Notes: generated by a model from the sequence alone, not told the origin. A stretch of DNA of 64,000 bases from Globisporangium splendens (GCA_006386115.1 VFIW01000051.1:124001-188000); one strand, 5' to 3'; positions 32,387-44,342 are shown, counted from the first letter of the stretch. Translations and numbers: made by a program.

Positions 32387-34991
32387 CTATTTCATTTCCA
32401 AACTGGAGTCGCTTGCTGCTTCCGTGACGGTAGCAAGTGAGGAGTCTACCGTTTGTCCTTTCTCAGCATCCGCTGCGTCTTGGCTAATATAAACGACAGT
32501 GCACGTGATATCATCGTGAAAGCGCCTGCGTTCTGGACCCGCTGGGAGCGCCAGCAGTTCGTGCAGCATCAGCCCGTCTCGGTGAGCGAGCTTCTCGAGC
32601 GCAGCATGAATCAGTGCTGCGCTTACGCTTGAAAAGAAAAGTGACTGCGACGGATCTGTCAGTGAAACAGCAGAGTGATGCAGCACGTTAACAATAGAAA
32701 GATACAGCAGTAGATCCAATTTCGCCATGCTGATCGTACCAAATTTGTCGACAATTTGAACTGCCTCGTCCGGCGTCAGTACTTCCCATAGCCCATCACT
32801 CGCCAATATCAGGTACTTCTCGTTGCCATCGAGCTGGTGAACCGAAACGCTGGGCTCCACGGCAATATAAGGGACTTTGCTCTGTTGATCCACCACATTT
32901 CAAAATGATACAATCAGTATAAAACAAGCACTAGCAACAACCGATGGCTCACTGCCATACTTTGAACGGAGGCGTGCTCAATTCCTCGCTCTTCAGGTAA
33001 AAATCTCCAAACGCGCGCGTTACCGCCAGACTACCAGCGACCCTTTTTACGCCAAACCCGCCAGCGCCATTGGCTTGGTCATCTTTGCTCAGGCGAATTG
33101 CATTTCGATCTCGGGACCGCTCCAGCACCAGACGTACTTCATCGGAATTACTGCAGTTGTGATCAACAGATAGCTGGTCTGCGACGCACTCCCCAGACTC
33201 TGGATCACGTTTGCCGATCACTGCAACGCAGTCGCCAACATTTGCCACATACAAGACAGAGCTGACAAAGAGAGCCACGACGGCGCATGAGCCAGTGTTG
33301 CAGTAGCCTTTGAGCAATCGCGTCTCCGGTTCCAGGGACAGCAGAGACTGCTTGAGCTCTTCGTCGCAAGCAGCAAACGATTGCTTCAGTTGCTCCGTAA
33401 CCTGTATAGTTTTACAAATCAGGTGCACATGTCATTGCATTAGACAAAACGCTGAGAGAAAAACTCAATGGGGTTCTCTGACCTTTTCTATGGATGCTTC
33501 GGTTGATACGCTAGAAAGAATACGCTGGCAGAGCGTTTTTCGGAGATGCCTGGAAGGAGTAAAGAGTGTGAGTAGAGCCGCAACCAGTGAGAAAAATGCG
33601 CCTTCCACTCACTCTACTGCAATGGAACCTCCGTGGCCGTCAAAAACAGCACTGATACGAACTCCTACAATAGCCAGCAAGAGAGACCGTAAGTCAGTGA
33701 CTTGCAGGGTGTAGTGGTAAATGGATCACACAGATAATACCTTCGTCACTCGCTTTCGTAATGTTAACACTTCGATCTTCACTTGGATTGTTGCCCTGGT
33801 ACTGAGCAGTGTAGTAGGTCAACAGCGGTGGAGGCATCGCCGCGTCGTCTGCACTATTCCGCTTTCTCTTTTTCGATGCGTCAGCTTTGCGCGAACCCGC
33901 TTGGTGGCAGCAACAGTTCGCATTTTGCAACGCAGTATCCGAGTCTTCAACAATAACGCGCCGTGTTCCACCACTGCGTCTTGACCCCGACACGACAATC
34001 TCGGCGCTAGAAGACGGCGTCCACGAACAGCTGTACGGTAATTGCGCGCTCTTGAGTGCGTCCAAGAGACTGACGTTGGTCGCGACCACGAAACACACAC
34101 CGACGACGTCCACACCGAGCTTCGTGAGCGCATCGCGAGCTGCCAGGATACCCTCTTCTTGATCAATCCAATCCGCCACTGTAGTATGCAAGGACACAAA
34201 TTGTTAGAATACCCACATGCACACAGTAAACTGTACTCCCTGCATGCACAACACCATACCTAGAAGCACACGTTTTCCTTCTTGTACGACTTGCCGCTTC
34301 AACTCGACGCATCGATCGCCAACTTCAACTGCGGCAATGCGATGACAGACGCTTTCGCGCAACCCCCGTTCGCCTTTTTTGGCTTGCTTGGATGCGCCAT
34401 TGGATTTGAGCTTACTGCTACGCGCGGGTATGACAGCAGGATGGCTTCGCGGTTGTGACCTGGTGATGACTGTAACCTCGCCATACGCTGCCGCATCAAA
34501 CATACACGCATGCGCTATATTAGCAAAACCCGTTCCATGCGCACCTGAAGCTATAATAGAGAACAGGCATAGAAAGACAGCGTACCCAATTGCTTGACGC
34601 CCGCCATGGCGCCAGCAATCGCAGTCGTGAAGTGATGCACATCGCCATCCTCTGCCTCCTCCTCTTGAACATCTGGCATGATACCATTTGCAACTACCCC
34701 TCCACAACCACCGCTGGTATCTGCATCACGTTCATTGTCGTCAACTGTATCGCCACTCTCTCTTTCTCGGTCTCGCTCCACTAGCAAATTGGCTTCGGTC
34801 TGCATGTGCAGCGCGAGGATCTGGTCGACCTGGCGCTGCGCGAACGGGCGGAAGAGATCGGCAACCAGCTCCTGCAGCAGCGCCGCGTCACTGAGCACGA
34901 GGCTCACGTCGATCGCCGTCTGCGACGCGCGGCTCTCTCCCACGCAGTGACGCATGAGCTCCATGCGCTGCACGAATCGCGCCATTCCCAT
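32387..34991 (-). CDS. Phosphoribosyltransferase-like / PP2C phosphatase fusion
   Basis: Exons (minus): 34991-34586, 34544-34260, 34178-33741, 33664-33613, 33549-33483, 33401-32961 and 32881-32387. The last holds a probable 84-base in-frame intron (32739-32656), leaving about 699 residues. Residues 1-280 resemble adenine phosphoribosyltransferase: LVADLFRPFAQRQVD, a GxGF-type segment, and VGDRCVELKRQVVQEGKRVLLVADWIDQEEG. The PRPP loop, normally DDLLATGGT-like, reads ADWIDQEEG, so catalysis is probably lost. Residues from about 345 are PP2C: NNPSEDR, VFDGHGG (metal Asp), CNTGSCAVV, NVGDC, DHN, RVAGSLAVTRAFGD and ASDGLWE. The third exon encodes the end of the first domain and the start of the second, so the fusion does not depend on joining exons. 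It should be a Mg/Mn-dependent Ser/Thr phosphatase with a pseudoenzyme regulatory domain (inference). Confidence 0.85.
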
Positions 34992-35159
34992 GTTGTTGTT
35001 TCCCTCGCAAAAAGGCAACGACGAAAATAACCAACGCGATTCTATTCACGTGGCCCACACTAATACAACGTTCAATTGACAGAAAATAACCAACGCTGCT
35101 CTCGACAAATTCTCAGACTGAAGCTGAAGTTGTTGCCTCAGTTGCGAAAGTGCGGCAGC
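34992..35159. promoter_or_regulatory. Short divergent promoter
   Basis: 168 bases separate the start codons of the PRTase-like/PP2C gene (minus) and the SPRY gene (plus). Such a short gap implies a shared bidirectional promoter. No specific site was identified. Confidence 0.5.
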
Positions 35160-35916
35160 ATGCCGCGCATCCTGCCAAGAGATCCACGTACGTGCGCTTC
35201 GCTGTCCTTCTCCATAGCTCTCTCTGTGTGTACATATGCTATAGCATGTCGTGTACTCACTGCACCTTGCGCTTGTGTCCTATGTGTCTACTACTACAGG
35301 CTCGCAGCAATGGAACGTGAAATGCACGCGCGTGTTCAAGCAGCACTTCTTCACGAGCGGACGACACTACTGGGAGGTGTGGATCCGCGCCATGGGGGAC
35401 GCGCACTCGGTCGTGGTCGGCATCGCGCCAGCAGCGCATCAGCACCACTTTGAGCAGCATGAGACGCTCAGCGATGCCGTGAGCGTGTGGACGAGAGGCG
35501 CCATCGGGTACGCTGCGACCGGCGCGATCATCCAGAACGGCCGCGTCGTAGGGCACGTGGAGCCATTCCGTGCGGGCGACACAGTCGGCGTGTGCCTCGA
35601 CATGACCAACCAGTGCGCCGCGTTCTTCCTTAATGGGCGTGAGCAGCAGCTTCAGAAAGCGCCGGTTATGGACATGTCGAGCTGTAAAAGCAGCGCGAGT
35701 TGTAGCTCCTCGCACGACACCAAGGAAGAAGACGATGAGGACGAGCAAAAGGAGGAAGAGGACGATGACGATGCGCTTTCGCCGCAAAAAGACGAAGGCA
35801 TCGTAGGGAAATGCGCACATGTCAGCACGTTTAGGCACCACGCTGTGTTTGCTGCGCTCACGTTTTGCCCCAAGACCGACGACGTCGAGCTGTACCGCAC
35901 AGACTTTCCATGGTGA
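35160..35916 (+). CDS. SPRY-domain protein
   Basis: Exon 1 is only 28 bases (35160-35187, donor GTACGTG); exon 2 is 35300-35916, giving 214 residues. The core is a SPRY (B30.2-like) fold: FTSGRHYWEVWI, HSVVVGIA, AIGYAATGAIIQNGRVVG and GDTVGVCLDM, followed by FFLNGRE, the typical order of SPRY strands. A very acidic, Ser/Asp/Glu-rich insert (about residues 135-170) splits the last strands, which then resume with FAALTFCP. SPRY domains bind protein partners; no catalytic domain is attached here, so the role is probably as an adaptor. Close divergent pairing with the phosphatase gene may mean co-regulation (inference). Confidence 0.85.
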
Positions 35917-36104
35917 CATCCTTGTGAGCCTCTATGGACGCAGCCATTCACCTCAATTTTATACCCATTTTTTACCCCCTTTTGAATATCATTTCTATAT
36001 AGAACCTTCTTCTCATGTGGTTCACAATCGATGTGCGTACTCACTGTAAATCGCACTTAGCGATTTCCTCCATTTTCGAACTTTGAAAGCCACCATTCGC
36101 CAAA

Positions 36105-38889
36105 ATGGCGCGCAAGGAGGAACGTCGAGATGACAGCGACAGCGAAGGCGCCGTAAAGCGGCCAAAGCGCGCGGCCGCAGAAGATGAGAGCGACGCACGA
36201 GAGGCGTCGCTTCTCACACCCGATGGCGTCCGCATGCTGCGTCAGGAGGTCGTCCCTCCTGCGGAACAAGGGATCGTGCTGCAAGTGCTGAGCGTGCATC
36301 GCTGTATGTGTTGTCATTTCTGAACATGAGCGGCTCCTACGCACTTGAAAAACGCACTTGCCGCATGTTAATTACTACCGTCTGATGTCGCGTTGGTGTA
36401 AATAGACCTCTTGGACCCAGCGCTCAAGCGTTTCCTTCATGAGTACGATGCTGTTTGCCACAGTGAGACCCAGGGCGATATGTTTGACGTGGTGCTGAGC
36501 GACGGACGCCTCAAGACGAAATGCATTCTCGCTCCCGAAATGAACCATTTAGCGCGCAATGGCAAGCTGGCGGCTTGCGATATCCTGCGGGTACGTGGTG
36601 CTGCATATCCTCAAATCGTATTGTTGAACCCAATGCTCTGTACGTAATGCAAAATATCTTGACGCTTGACACTTTGTTTTATATTGCGAACAGGTATCTC
36701 GTCGCATAGTGAAAGCCATTTACGAAAGCACCGGCGCTGATAACAGCGCACAGGTGAAGAGAACTGTGTGCTTGGTGCATGAATTGGAGGTTCTCCCACG
36801 GCACGGCACGAAGTTTCTTGTGTACCCGAGCGACAGCGCACAGCAGTTGATGGAGAAAGACAACGGCGACAACCTGAAGTTTGCGTCCTCGACCAGCAAG
36901 CGCGACACAGAGCTGCTCCCTGTGCTAGGCGAGAGAGAGTGTTACCTCGCGCTCACGTCATATCACTACATTCTGGATCCACAGACCGAGCGAACGCATA
37001 CTCGCCTCTATTTGTCGAGTCTGTTTGCTCCGGGAAGGCGAACGCTTTATAGCCTCAAAGAAATCAGTGACATGGTCGATGATGCTGCCAATAACAAGCG
37101 CGTTCACGCTCGCCGAAGTCGGTCGTACCCTCCGATGACGGGCATCGTCCGCGTGAAATCTAGAGCCACGCATTTTGGCGACCCGGCCGTGGCGAATCCG
37201 TTCCCCTTTGTGTTCCACATTGTGCTCGGTAAAGTCAGAATCGATGCATCAATCACCGCGGGGCTCGAGGAGCGCATGTGATGCGCTAACTAACATCGTT
37301 ATGCGCTTTGTTCCTACTTAGTCGACAAGAAATCGGCGGTCGAGATTGCGTTTTTCGGCTCGATGTGTGCAAAGTACTTTGATATTATTCAGGAAGGCGA
37401 CTTGATCCAACTTCGAGGGTACTCGGTCTCGATCGACGCGGCTGGCGATGCGTCGATTCCGTCCGATTTGTTTTTCTTTGAGCACGATTCTTCTGGAGAG
37501 GTGTTCCATGTGCCAGGTGAGTTTGTCAAGCCACAGCATCAGGGTACACACAGGATTGTCCTCCTGACTTTGTTATTGCCTTCATAGCTAAACACTGGAA
37601 GCTCTTGCAGATGACCGATCTGTTGAAGAAGCCAGTGTACCCAAGTCTTAGTGACAAAGCATCACGTGGTGGTGGCAAGTCACAGAGCTCAGCAAGCACA
37701 TCAACAGATGACCCGCTGTGGCTCGAGTGCAACTTTGCGAGCACACTGGACATGCAACATTGGAGCGACGAAGTCTTGGACGAGCGTGAGTCTTTCTATT
37801 TCGACTTCGTTGGTGTGCTCTCGTTTGTCGGCCGCGTGGAAATCCCAATCTATCGATATCCATCCGAGTCACGGTGGTTGAAAGCTGTCGACGATACCTC
37901 ATCGACGGAACTCATCATCTTGCTCGAAGACTGCATGCAACCGAAAGTGTTCCGAAGCTTGCAAGCCGGGGATACGGTCATGCTGACGAAACTCCAGTTG
38001 GACGCGGCATTGCCGTCAACAGAAGGATCGACGATGCAGCGAGCACCGAATGGTGCACTCTACGCGAGAAGCAGCAGTTTTACAGTCCTTCGCGCGAACG
38101 AAGAAGTCCATGCGTTCAATGGCATCGAAGAGTGCCGTCCAAACATTCTTTTCGCCGACTCCTTGGTGTCGAAAGTGCAAGTTAAACGAAAACCATCTAC
38201 GGGCGAAAGTTGGCTGGAAGGCGCTTCGATGACGCAATACCAGACTCGTCTCGCTATGCCGGCAGATCCCGAGACCTTTGCTTCAGTGCACGATCTCCGA
38301 GTAGTTTCAGTGAGGTAAGAGCATGTCACTGACCTGCGAACTGTGGACTCGTTGCTGATCGCTCATTGTCTATCGTTGTGCATGTGCTGATTGTACGTGT
38401 AGTAACGTCTCCATGTTCGCTAGGGACCTGGTTGCGAAGACCCTCACAACCGTTCGCCTTGGCGTCGTCGGGCATCTGGTCTCACTCGCTATCGACACGA
38501 ACGGTGACGATGAGAATGGACCGAGTCGCATTGAGATTGAGATTGGCGACGACAACCAGACGATGAAGAACAACAACAAGCCTTCTCTAAAAGCAACCCT
38601 AAGTGCCAGCCCAGTCTTTGAAGTGCTGGAAAAGCCCAACGAGACAATATTGAAGCACATCACGCCAGACGCGTCCAAGCAGATCCTAAAGACGCTGGCG
38701 CCGTCGCTTGTGGACGAGATTTTGGCCATGACGCCAATCAAAAAGACCACGCTGAGCGTCCCAGTGGCTCATATCGAGCAGCAACTCGTGAAACCGAATC
38801 GGGTGTTTCTGTTTTCGACACGATTCTATCGAACCGCGCAAGGCAGCCTCCAGATTGACGTCGATGCGATCGTCCCGTACACTCCATGA
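36105..38889 (+). CDS. OB-fold single-strand DNA-binding protein (RADX/RPA1-like)
   Basis: Six exons: 36105-36303, 36406-36590, 36694-37228, 37322-37516, 37588-38314 and 38403-38889, about 775 residues. The N-terminus is charged with a nuclear-localisation-type cluster (KRPKRAA). The first domain (VLQVLSVHRY..., MFDVVLSDGRLKTKCIL, then ACDILRVSRR) has the strand pattern of the OB folds in RPA1 and RADX. A second segment from exon 4 (EGDLIQLRGYSVSID) and one in exon 6 are also OB-like. RPA1's C-terminal zinc ribbon is not seen, which favours a RADX-type protein over RPA1. Expected role: protecting stalled replication forks by binding ssDNA. The last acceptor is ambiguous: AG at 38402 or at 38423, both in frame, differ by seven residues. 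Confidence 0.6.
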
Positions 38890-39321
38890 TAGAAGCAGAA
38901 AGCAGGTAAATGAAGTACCTGTGCATCCTTGAGAAAGTCGCGACAGCAGGGAAGATGCCGTATTTGTTGGTGCAGGCACGCCGTTTCGAGAAATATACCA
39001 AAGAGTTTTGTGAAGACCATGCTCGCCGTTTGCTCCAAGTATGAGCCATCGCATTGTGGATTCGTCTTTGCCTTGCTCACAAATCAACTCAAACGCAGGC
39101 GGGGACGATGTCCATGAAGGGAAAGACCACAACAAAATATAAAAATGGCTGCCTTGCGTTTCTGTCTGCTGTTTTCCCTCCTCCTAAGTCGTTTATCCTA
39201 AAGGAGAATGGACCCCTATATAAGCGCGCGAGAGACATGCCAACCAACCACGCGGACTCCAGTCCATTCTCCATGACCATCCACATACACACCCCGCTCT
39301 TCTTTGAGAAAGAGAAAAAAC
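38890..39321. other. Intergenic between two converging genes
   Basis: Holds the 3' ends of the OB-fold gene (plus) and the CK2 beta gene (minus). No coding potential or RNA gene was recognised. Confidence 0.5.
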
Positions 39322-40381
39322 TTATCGCGGCTGCTCCAGTTGCTGTCCGTCGTTTGGTCGGCCCTTCAAGCGATCAATCAAATTCTGGACTTTGCGGTAC
39401 TTCTCCTTGTCGCCTCGACCGCCAGATGCATTCGCAGCCCCAGACGCGCTCGCAGGAGCTTTCTTCTTCCCCGTGTAGTACTCGCTCGACCTGTGCACCT
39501 TGTAGCCGTAGACGCGCGGCACGTACTCCTGGGTCGGTGGCGACGGCACTAGATGCGAGTGCGTCATTAGAAACACGTGCGGGAACGTCGAGCCAAAGTA
39601 TGCGCCGTCGATTTCTGTACAACAGTGGGAACAATGAGCACCATGTGAGCACTAAGGCATGGGCATACACAGCACAAGCCACACATCACTTACGGCCTGC
39701 GCGCTGGGACTTTGGGAAGAAAATGTCGCGGCATTTCGGACAAAACACGTTCACGGTCGTATGACGCGGCACGTCGGACTGGCCCACGGGCAACACCGGC
39801 TGACCCTGGCAGTACACGCGGTGGCAGCGACCAAAGTCTACGCTCTGGTACTTCTCGAGCATCGCGGCCATGCCCTTCGTCGTCAGGATGTATCGCGCGT
39901 GGATGAGTCCGTAGAGCATCTCGGCCGCCGACTCGATCATCTCCTGCTGGATCTGCGTCAGGTTCTGATCGTGCGGGGTCTCAATGTCCAGGATCACGTC
40001 AAGCGCATAGTCGTAGTAGGGCACGACGCTGCTGAGTCCCGTGAGGTTGAAGTCGTCCTCGATATAGTCCTCGTCCACTTCGCACAGGAACGCGTTCTCG
40101 CGCAGCGAGCAAAACCAGTTGATCCAGCTCGTCTCCTCTTCGCTTCCCTCGACGTCGTTGTCGTCCTCGTCCTCGTCCTCGTCGTCCTCATCCTCGCTCG
40201 ACTCGTCCTCCGAGGACAGACTGTCGGAGCCCTCGACATCGTTCTCGTGGTGGTGGTGGTGGCGCTGGAACTGCTCCTCGTCGTCCTGGTCCACGTTCAA
40301 GTCGCCGATCTGGCCGTACAGCCGCTCCATCTCGGCGTCCTGCTGCTGCTGCGCCACGTTGCCGTTGTACCGCTGACTCAT
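39322..40381 (-). CDS. Casein kinase II regulatory subunit beta
   Basis: Two exons: 40381-39694 and 39614-39322, 326 residues. CK2 beta dimerises and holds two catalytic alpha subunits, setting substrate choice. Diagnostic features: [36 protein letters not shown] N-terminal core, an acidic patch, [20 protein letters not shown], and a zinc-binding region with CHRVYC...FCPKC, which forms the dimer interface; then [12 protein letters not shown] after the intron. Unusual: about 75 residues precede the core, with a His run, a Gln run and a long Asp/Glu stretch, so the protein is longer than the usual 215-220 residues. The C-terminus is a Lys/Ala/Gly-rich tail. The intron has GTAAGT and CAG ends. 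Confidence 0.95.
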
Positions 40382-41192
40382 CTTCTCTCTCCGCGCCAAT
40401 AGACTGTTTCTTCTTCTGCTGCTGTCCAAACGTTGCCAATGGACCGCGAAAGAACAGACCAATAGAGACACACAAATGCGCCGCTGCTGCTATAGAGAGA
40501 AGCTCCTAATGCAGACACACCGACGCTCAGACGCGCTCCTCTGCTGCCGTGAGTGGTGCTGCGTGCGTGGACGTAAGGAGTCGAGGGGCGTGCTCCTCCC
40601 TCCCTTTGTGCCGCCTGTGTGCAGTTTGTTGTTCCCCTCTTGCGCTATGCTCACCAAAATATCCCGGCGAGGCATCGGTAGAGTACCGGTATGCTCTCTT
40701 TTTTCACATGTTGCGGTAGTTGAACACATCATCCACTCACAGCAGCTGTACCGGTACATTTCTTTGGTTTTTGAAATGAGTTTGTCGCTAAATTGGAATC
40801 TAATTGCAAAGTCGGTAGCTGCACACAAAGAAGCACATTTCTGCATGGTTTCACGCTATGGAACGCTTTGGAAGATATTTAGTCGCGCTGCAGCCACAGG
40901 TTTGCTCAGCACTGTGTCTGCAATTTGTCAGTGTGGCAGTTTGGTCCACCCCTTCCCTTTCATAAAAAATAGAGAGCTTGGATGATAACACAGTGGATAC
41001 TCTTCGATTCGATGTACAGTTCATTACATTTGACATGTGCAACGAAAATAGTCTTTGAGTTGATGCATCCTTGCATTGAATTTGAGATAGATGCAAGACA
41101 GTATTGCGAGTGCCGTTCAAATTGATACCAGAGCAATACTGCGAATACTCTTTGACTTGATGCAACATTCTCATTGTTTCAAGCAGCTCAGC
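40382..41192. other. Divergent intergenic region with palindromic motif
   Basis: About 810 bases between CK2 beta (minus) and the dual-specificity phosphatase (plus). Two copies of GTACCGGTA(C) occur at 40683-40691 and 40748-40757. An in-frame ATG at 41091 could extend the phosphatase by 34 residues. No other gene was recognised. Confidence 0.5.
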
Positions 41193-42533
41193 ATGATGAC
41201 GAATGAGCAATGTGTTGCGATGAAGATGGGAAGTGCCGACGTGGACGCCGACTACGAAGGAGAAGAGGAGGAGTACGAGGTTGAAGAAGCCGTGGACGAT
41301 GTGTCAATGCATGTCCTCGGCCGTGTGTTTGTCGGCTCCATCGACGCGGCGCGCAATATGGAGGCGCTGCAGCGCGCTCGCATCGGGTTCTCGCTCGCAT
41401 TGCTGGGTGCAGATGACGAGTGCGTGGGAAGCGAGAACACAGGAACGCGTGCAACTGCTGCTGGCAGTGGCGGTGGTAACGGGTATTTGATGCAGACACA
41501 CAGCGCGGGCGTCCAACGTGAGGTGTTCCCGCTGGAAGACGCGTTCCATGAAGATCTTTTTGGCAAACTGCCAGCGTTGTTAGCAAGACTCAATGCGATC
41601 ATGTACGTAGCGTGTCGTTCGCTGTTTGATCTACACTACTGTTTATGGAAGGTACGCGAGATGGCCATTCTGTCATTTGTATTGTCCATTGATCTCCGAA
41701 TTGCCAGTCGTCAGGGCGAGCGAGAAGACAAGAACGTGCTGGTGCACTGGTAAGTCGCTGTCTTTCTCCCCCAGGGCATATTGAAGGGCTTCCTATTTGT
41801 AACAGCCGTGTCGTTACTCTTTTACTAACTGTCGTGGTAGTATGGCCGGACGCTCGCGCTCGCCAGCGCTGATCGCCGCGTGGCTGCTCACGCAAGCCAT
41901 CGAGTCATATCCAAGTGCAAACCACGCCATCGAGCAACTCAGGTGTGTGCTTGTGCATTCACGGATTTGGCATATATATCTCATTTCTCTTTCGTTTTCC
42001 ATATTCTTGTATGCAGCCTCATTCGTCCGTGGATTGAGCTCAACCCGCATTTCCAGAAACAGTTACAGCTTTTCCATCACGTGCTCATGGCGTCCCATTC
42101 CAACCAGCCACGTCTTCCTCGTGATGTCATCGACGCATTGCTATCGAGGACAGCGATGTTGCCTCGCCTCGATTTCGGTCCGTTTCTCGCTCCAGACATC
42201 CTGAATAGCAAGAAAACGGTCACGATGCGGCTCGAGTCGGACGTGATCGACGATAAGAATTCGGATCTTGGCGCCATTATGCCTCACTCGACGGTTCTCG
42301 CGACGACAGCAGCAGCTGATGGCGATGATACGCAAGGTCGCCATCCGTTTGCCGTGCTTTACATTCAGGCATGCGAGACTAAGACGCTGTGCGAACTCGA
42401 GGCTCAGGATCTTCACAAGTCCGGGTTTGCGTCGATTCCAGAGGTGCTGGCCATTCTCAAGCAGTTTTACCCGCACGTCAGCGAGTCCACACCATTGTGC
42501 ATGCTCCATTTTGCATGCATCGGCGAAGTTTGA
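41193..42533 (+). CDS. Dual-specificity protein phosphatase
   Basis: Exons: 41193-41602, 41708-41749, 41841-41942 and 42017-42533, 356 residues from this ATG (an ATG at 41091 is also in frame). An acidic N-terminus is followed by VLGRVFVGSIDAARN, the start of the DSP fold, where VG(S/N) precedes the substrate pocket. The signature HCMAGRSRS (NVLVHCMAGRSRSPAL), built from exons 2 and 3, contains the catalytic Cys and the Arg that binds phosphate. The helix WLLTQAIESYPSANHAIEQL and PWIELNPHFQKQLQLF match the usual C-terminal half. About 130 residues without a known domain follow. It would remove phosphate from Tyr and Ser/Thr, for example on MAP kinases. The 42-base exon 2 is unusually short. 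Confidence 0.9.
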
Positions 42534-42710
42534 TCAGCGTAAGTAAAAGGTAAGCATACATACATTCCACGTTACTTTATGAGGAGTACGTGGTCTGACG
42601 TTGTTGCCTGTGAAGATGATGAAGGATAGAGCAAATAACAAATGAATCTACAGTATACAATGCCCAAACGCAAACGAAGCTGCTGGTTATAAAGGAAAGG
42701 CGAGAATTGG

Positions 42711-44342
42711 TCACGGCGTGAGGATGGCGTGAGGTACCGAGCGGCCGTCGAGTGCGTGGGTCAGCAGCATTCGGCCGCGCGCCGAGAGCGCACGCCGCAA
42801 CTCGGTATTGTGCACCAACTCGTGCTTGTCTGCGCACTCCATCTGCATAATGGACGCGCCAAGAGAATGGCGGCGAGAGCCTTGTCGCCGTTGCTGTTGG
42901 TTGGACGTACTTTGCTGCGGCAGCGCTTGGCTTTGGCTGGGTTCCTGGTTAACGATGGGATCCGTCGACCAGATGAGTGTGTCCCTGGGAGTTGAGAACA
43001 CGGACGCCGAGTTGCTGCGCTCGAAGCCCGTGAACTCGCCCCAGTCCTCGCTCGAGTGCATGGAGATGCTCGACGATCTCGACACCTTCTCGTACGCTGC
43101 AAAGTCCGCCCATTCGTCGCTCGCAAGTTTGGAAAAGGAGAGGATCTGTGTCGGTGGAGGCATCGACACTGTAGACTCTTGGTGCTGATGATGGTAGCCA
43201 TTGCTGTAGCTGCTTGTGGGGCTGTTCGTTGTCGTCAGTGGCGTCATCGTCTCGCGTCCGTTGCTCCGCAACAGCTGGAGCTGCTCGCGTACCTCGCCGA
43301 GTGTCGGTCGACTCGCGATGTCCGGGATGAGCATCCACTTGATAAACGACGTGAACGACGACGAGAAAGTCTCGGTGAAGCGAAAGTTGTGCGCAGGGAA
43401 GCGCACGTTGGCGTTCAAGATCGCGAGGCGCTGGACGCCTTCTCTGGGGTGTTCAAAGGGCGAGTAAGGTCCAAAGGTCATGGCGTACAGGACGCACCCG
43501 AGTTGCCACACATCAGTGCGACCATCGATGATGCTGTTGGGCACGTAGCCGTTGGATTCCCAGAGCTCTGGTGGACGATATGGCGCGCTGCTGAACCGCT
43601 CGGCGTCTTCACAGAGATAAACGTGATCGCTCGCATTCCGGATCGGGGTGTTCAGCGGTGCAAGCGAGCCAAAGTCCATCAGAACGGGCTGCACGGGGTC
43701 GCTGGACGAGAGCAGGATGTTGCCCGGTTTCAGGTCGCGATGCGCGAATCCGAGACCATGGAGCTCGCGGACCGCATCGACGAGGTCCGAGAAGAAGCGC
43801 AGGCATTCGCTCTCGGAGAACGGCGCGTTCTCTACAGCAAAAGGCGAGTGAAGGAGACAACAAGGCATGAGTATACAGAGAATGGCATACATTCTCACAG
43901 CGGTGTATGGGCTCTTACCTTTCTGGAACGCGTCTTCCAGCAGCGTCTGCAAAGATCCATGCGGGAAGATTGGGAACAGCATGAGCACTTCCTGAGCCGG
44001 TGCCTGCGAGCCTGAGTTTACCGCAATGTGACCACCTCTGTGCGTGTATCCGCCCTGCTGCCTGCTGCGGACACTGGTCGTTTGCTCGCCATCATATTCG
44101 CTACTGGCGCGCACTTCGGCGTCGACGAGCGGCAGGATGTGCGGATGCTGGAGCTGCCGGTGCACTTGGATCTCGAGCAGCAGGCGCTCGAGTGTGTCGG
44201 GCTCGGCGACGCCGCGCACCCACTTGAGCGCAAAGTTGCGCTTGTCGCGCCGCACCTCGTAGACGGTGGCGGACCCACCCTCGCCCAGTGTGCCGAGGAT
44301 CTTGTACGACTGGCCGTTCACGCGCGCCACCGAGTTGCCCAT
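42711..44342 (-). CDS. STK16/NAK-type serine-threonine kinase, probably myristoylated
   Basis: Two exons: 44342-43919 and 43831-42711, 514 residues. The 87-base intron (43918-43832) is in frame and stop-free, so the unspliced reading is also open. The N-terminus MGNSVARV fits N-myristoylation. Kinase motifs: the Gly loop GEGGSATVYEV, catalytic Lys in FALKWV, HRDLKPGN, DFGS (here DFG is intact), and APYRPPELWE in the activation segment, as in the STK16/GAK group, which works at Golgi and endosomal membranes. From residue 375 the tail is Ser/Thr/Gln-rich, with repeated acidic-aromatic boxes (WADFAAY, WGEFTGF) that resemble short adaptor-binding motifs. This fits membrane-trafficking function (inference). 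Confidence 0.88.
   Translation of the reverse strand: MGNSVARVNGQSYKILGTLGEGGSATVYEVRRDKRNFALKWVRGVAEPDTLERLLLEIQVHRQLQHPHILPLVDAEVRASSEYDGEQTTSVRSRQQGGYTHRGGHIAVNSGSQAPAQEVLMLFPIFPHGSLQTLLEDAFQKGKSPYTAVRMYAILCILMPCCLLHSPFAVENAPFSESECLRFFSDLVDAVRELHGLGFAHRDLKPGNILLSSSDPVQPVLMDFGSLAPLNTPIRNASDHVYLCEDAERFSSAPYRPPELWESNGYVPNSIIDGRTDVWQLGCVLYAMTFGPYSPFEHPREGVQRLAILNANVRFPAHNFRFTETFSSSFTSFIKWMLIPDIASRPTLGEVREQLQLLRSNGRETMTPLTTTNSPTSSYSNGYHHQHQESTVSMPPPTQILSFSKLASDEWADFAAYEKVSRSSSISMHSSEDWGEFTGFERSNSASVFSTPRDTLIWSTDPIVNQEPSQSQALPQQSTSNQQQRRQGSRRHSLGASIMQMECADKHELVHNTELRRALSARGRMLLTHALDGRSVPHAILTP

Noticed and set aside
35257..35919. 220-codon frame antisense to the SPRY gene
   Set aside because: It is a shadow of the SPRY exon; the SPRY motifs and the spliced 5' exon support the plus strand.
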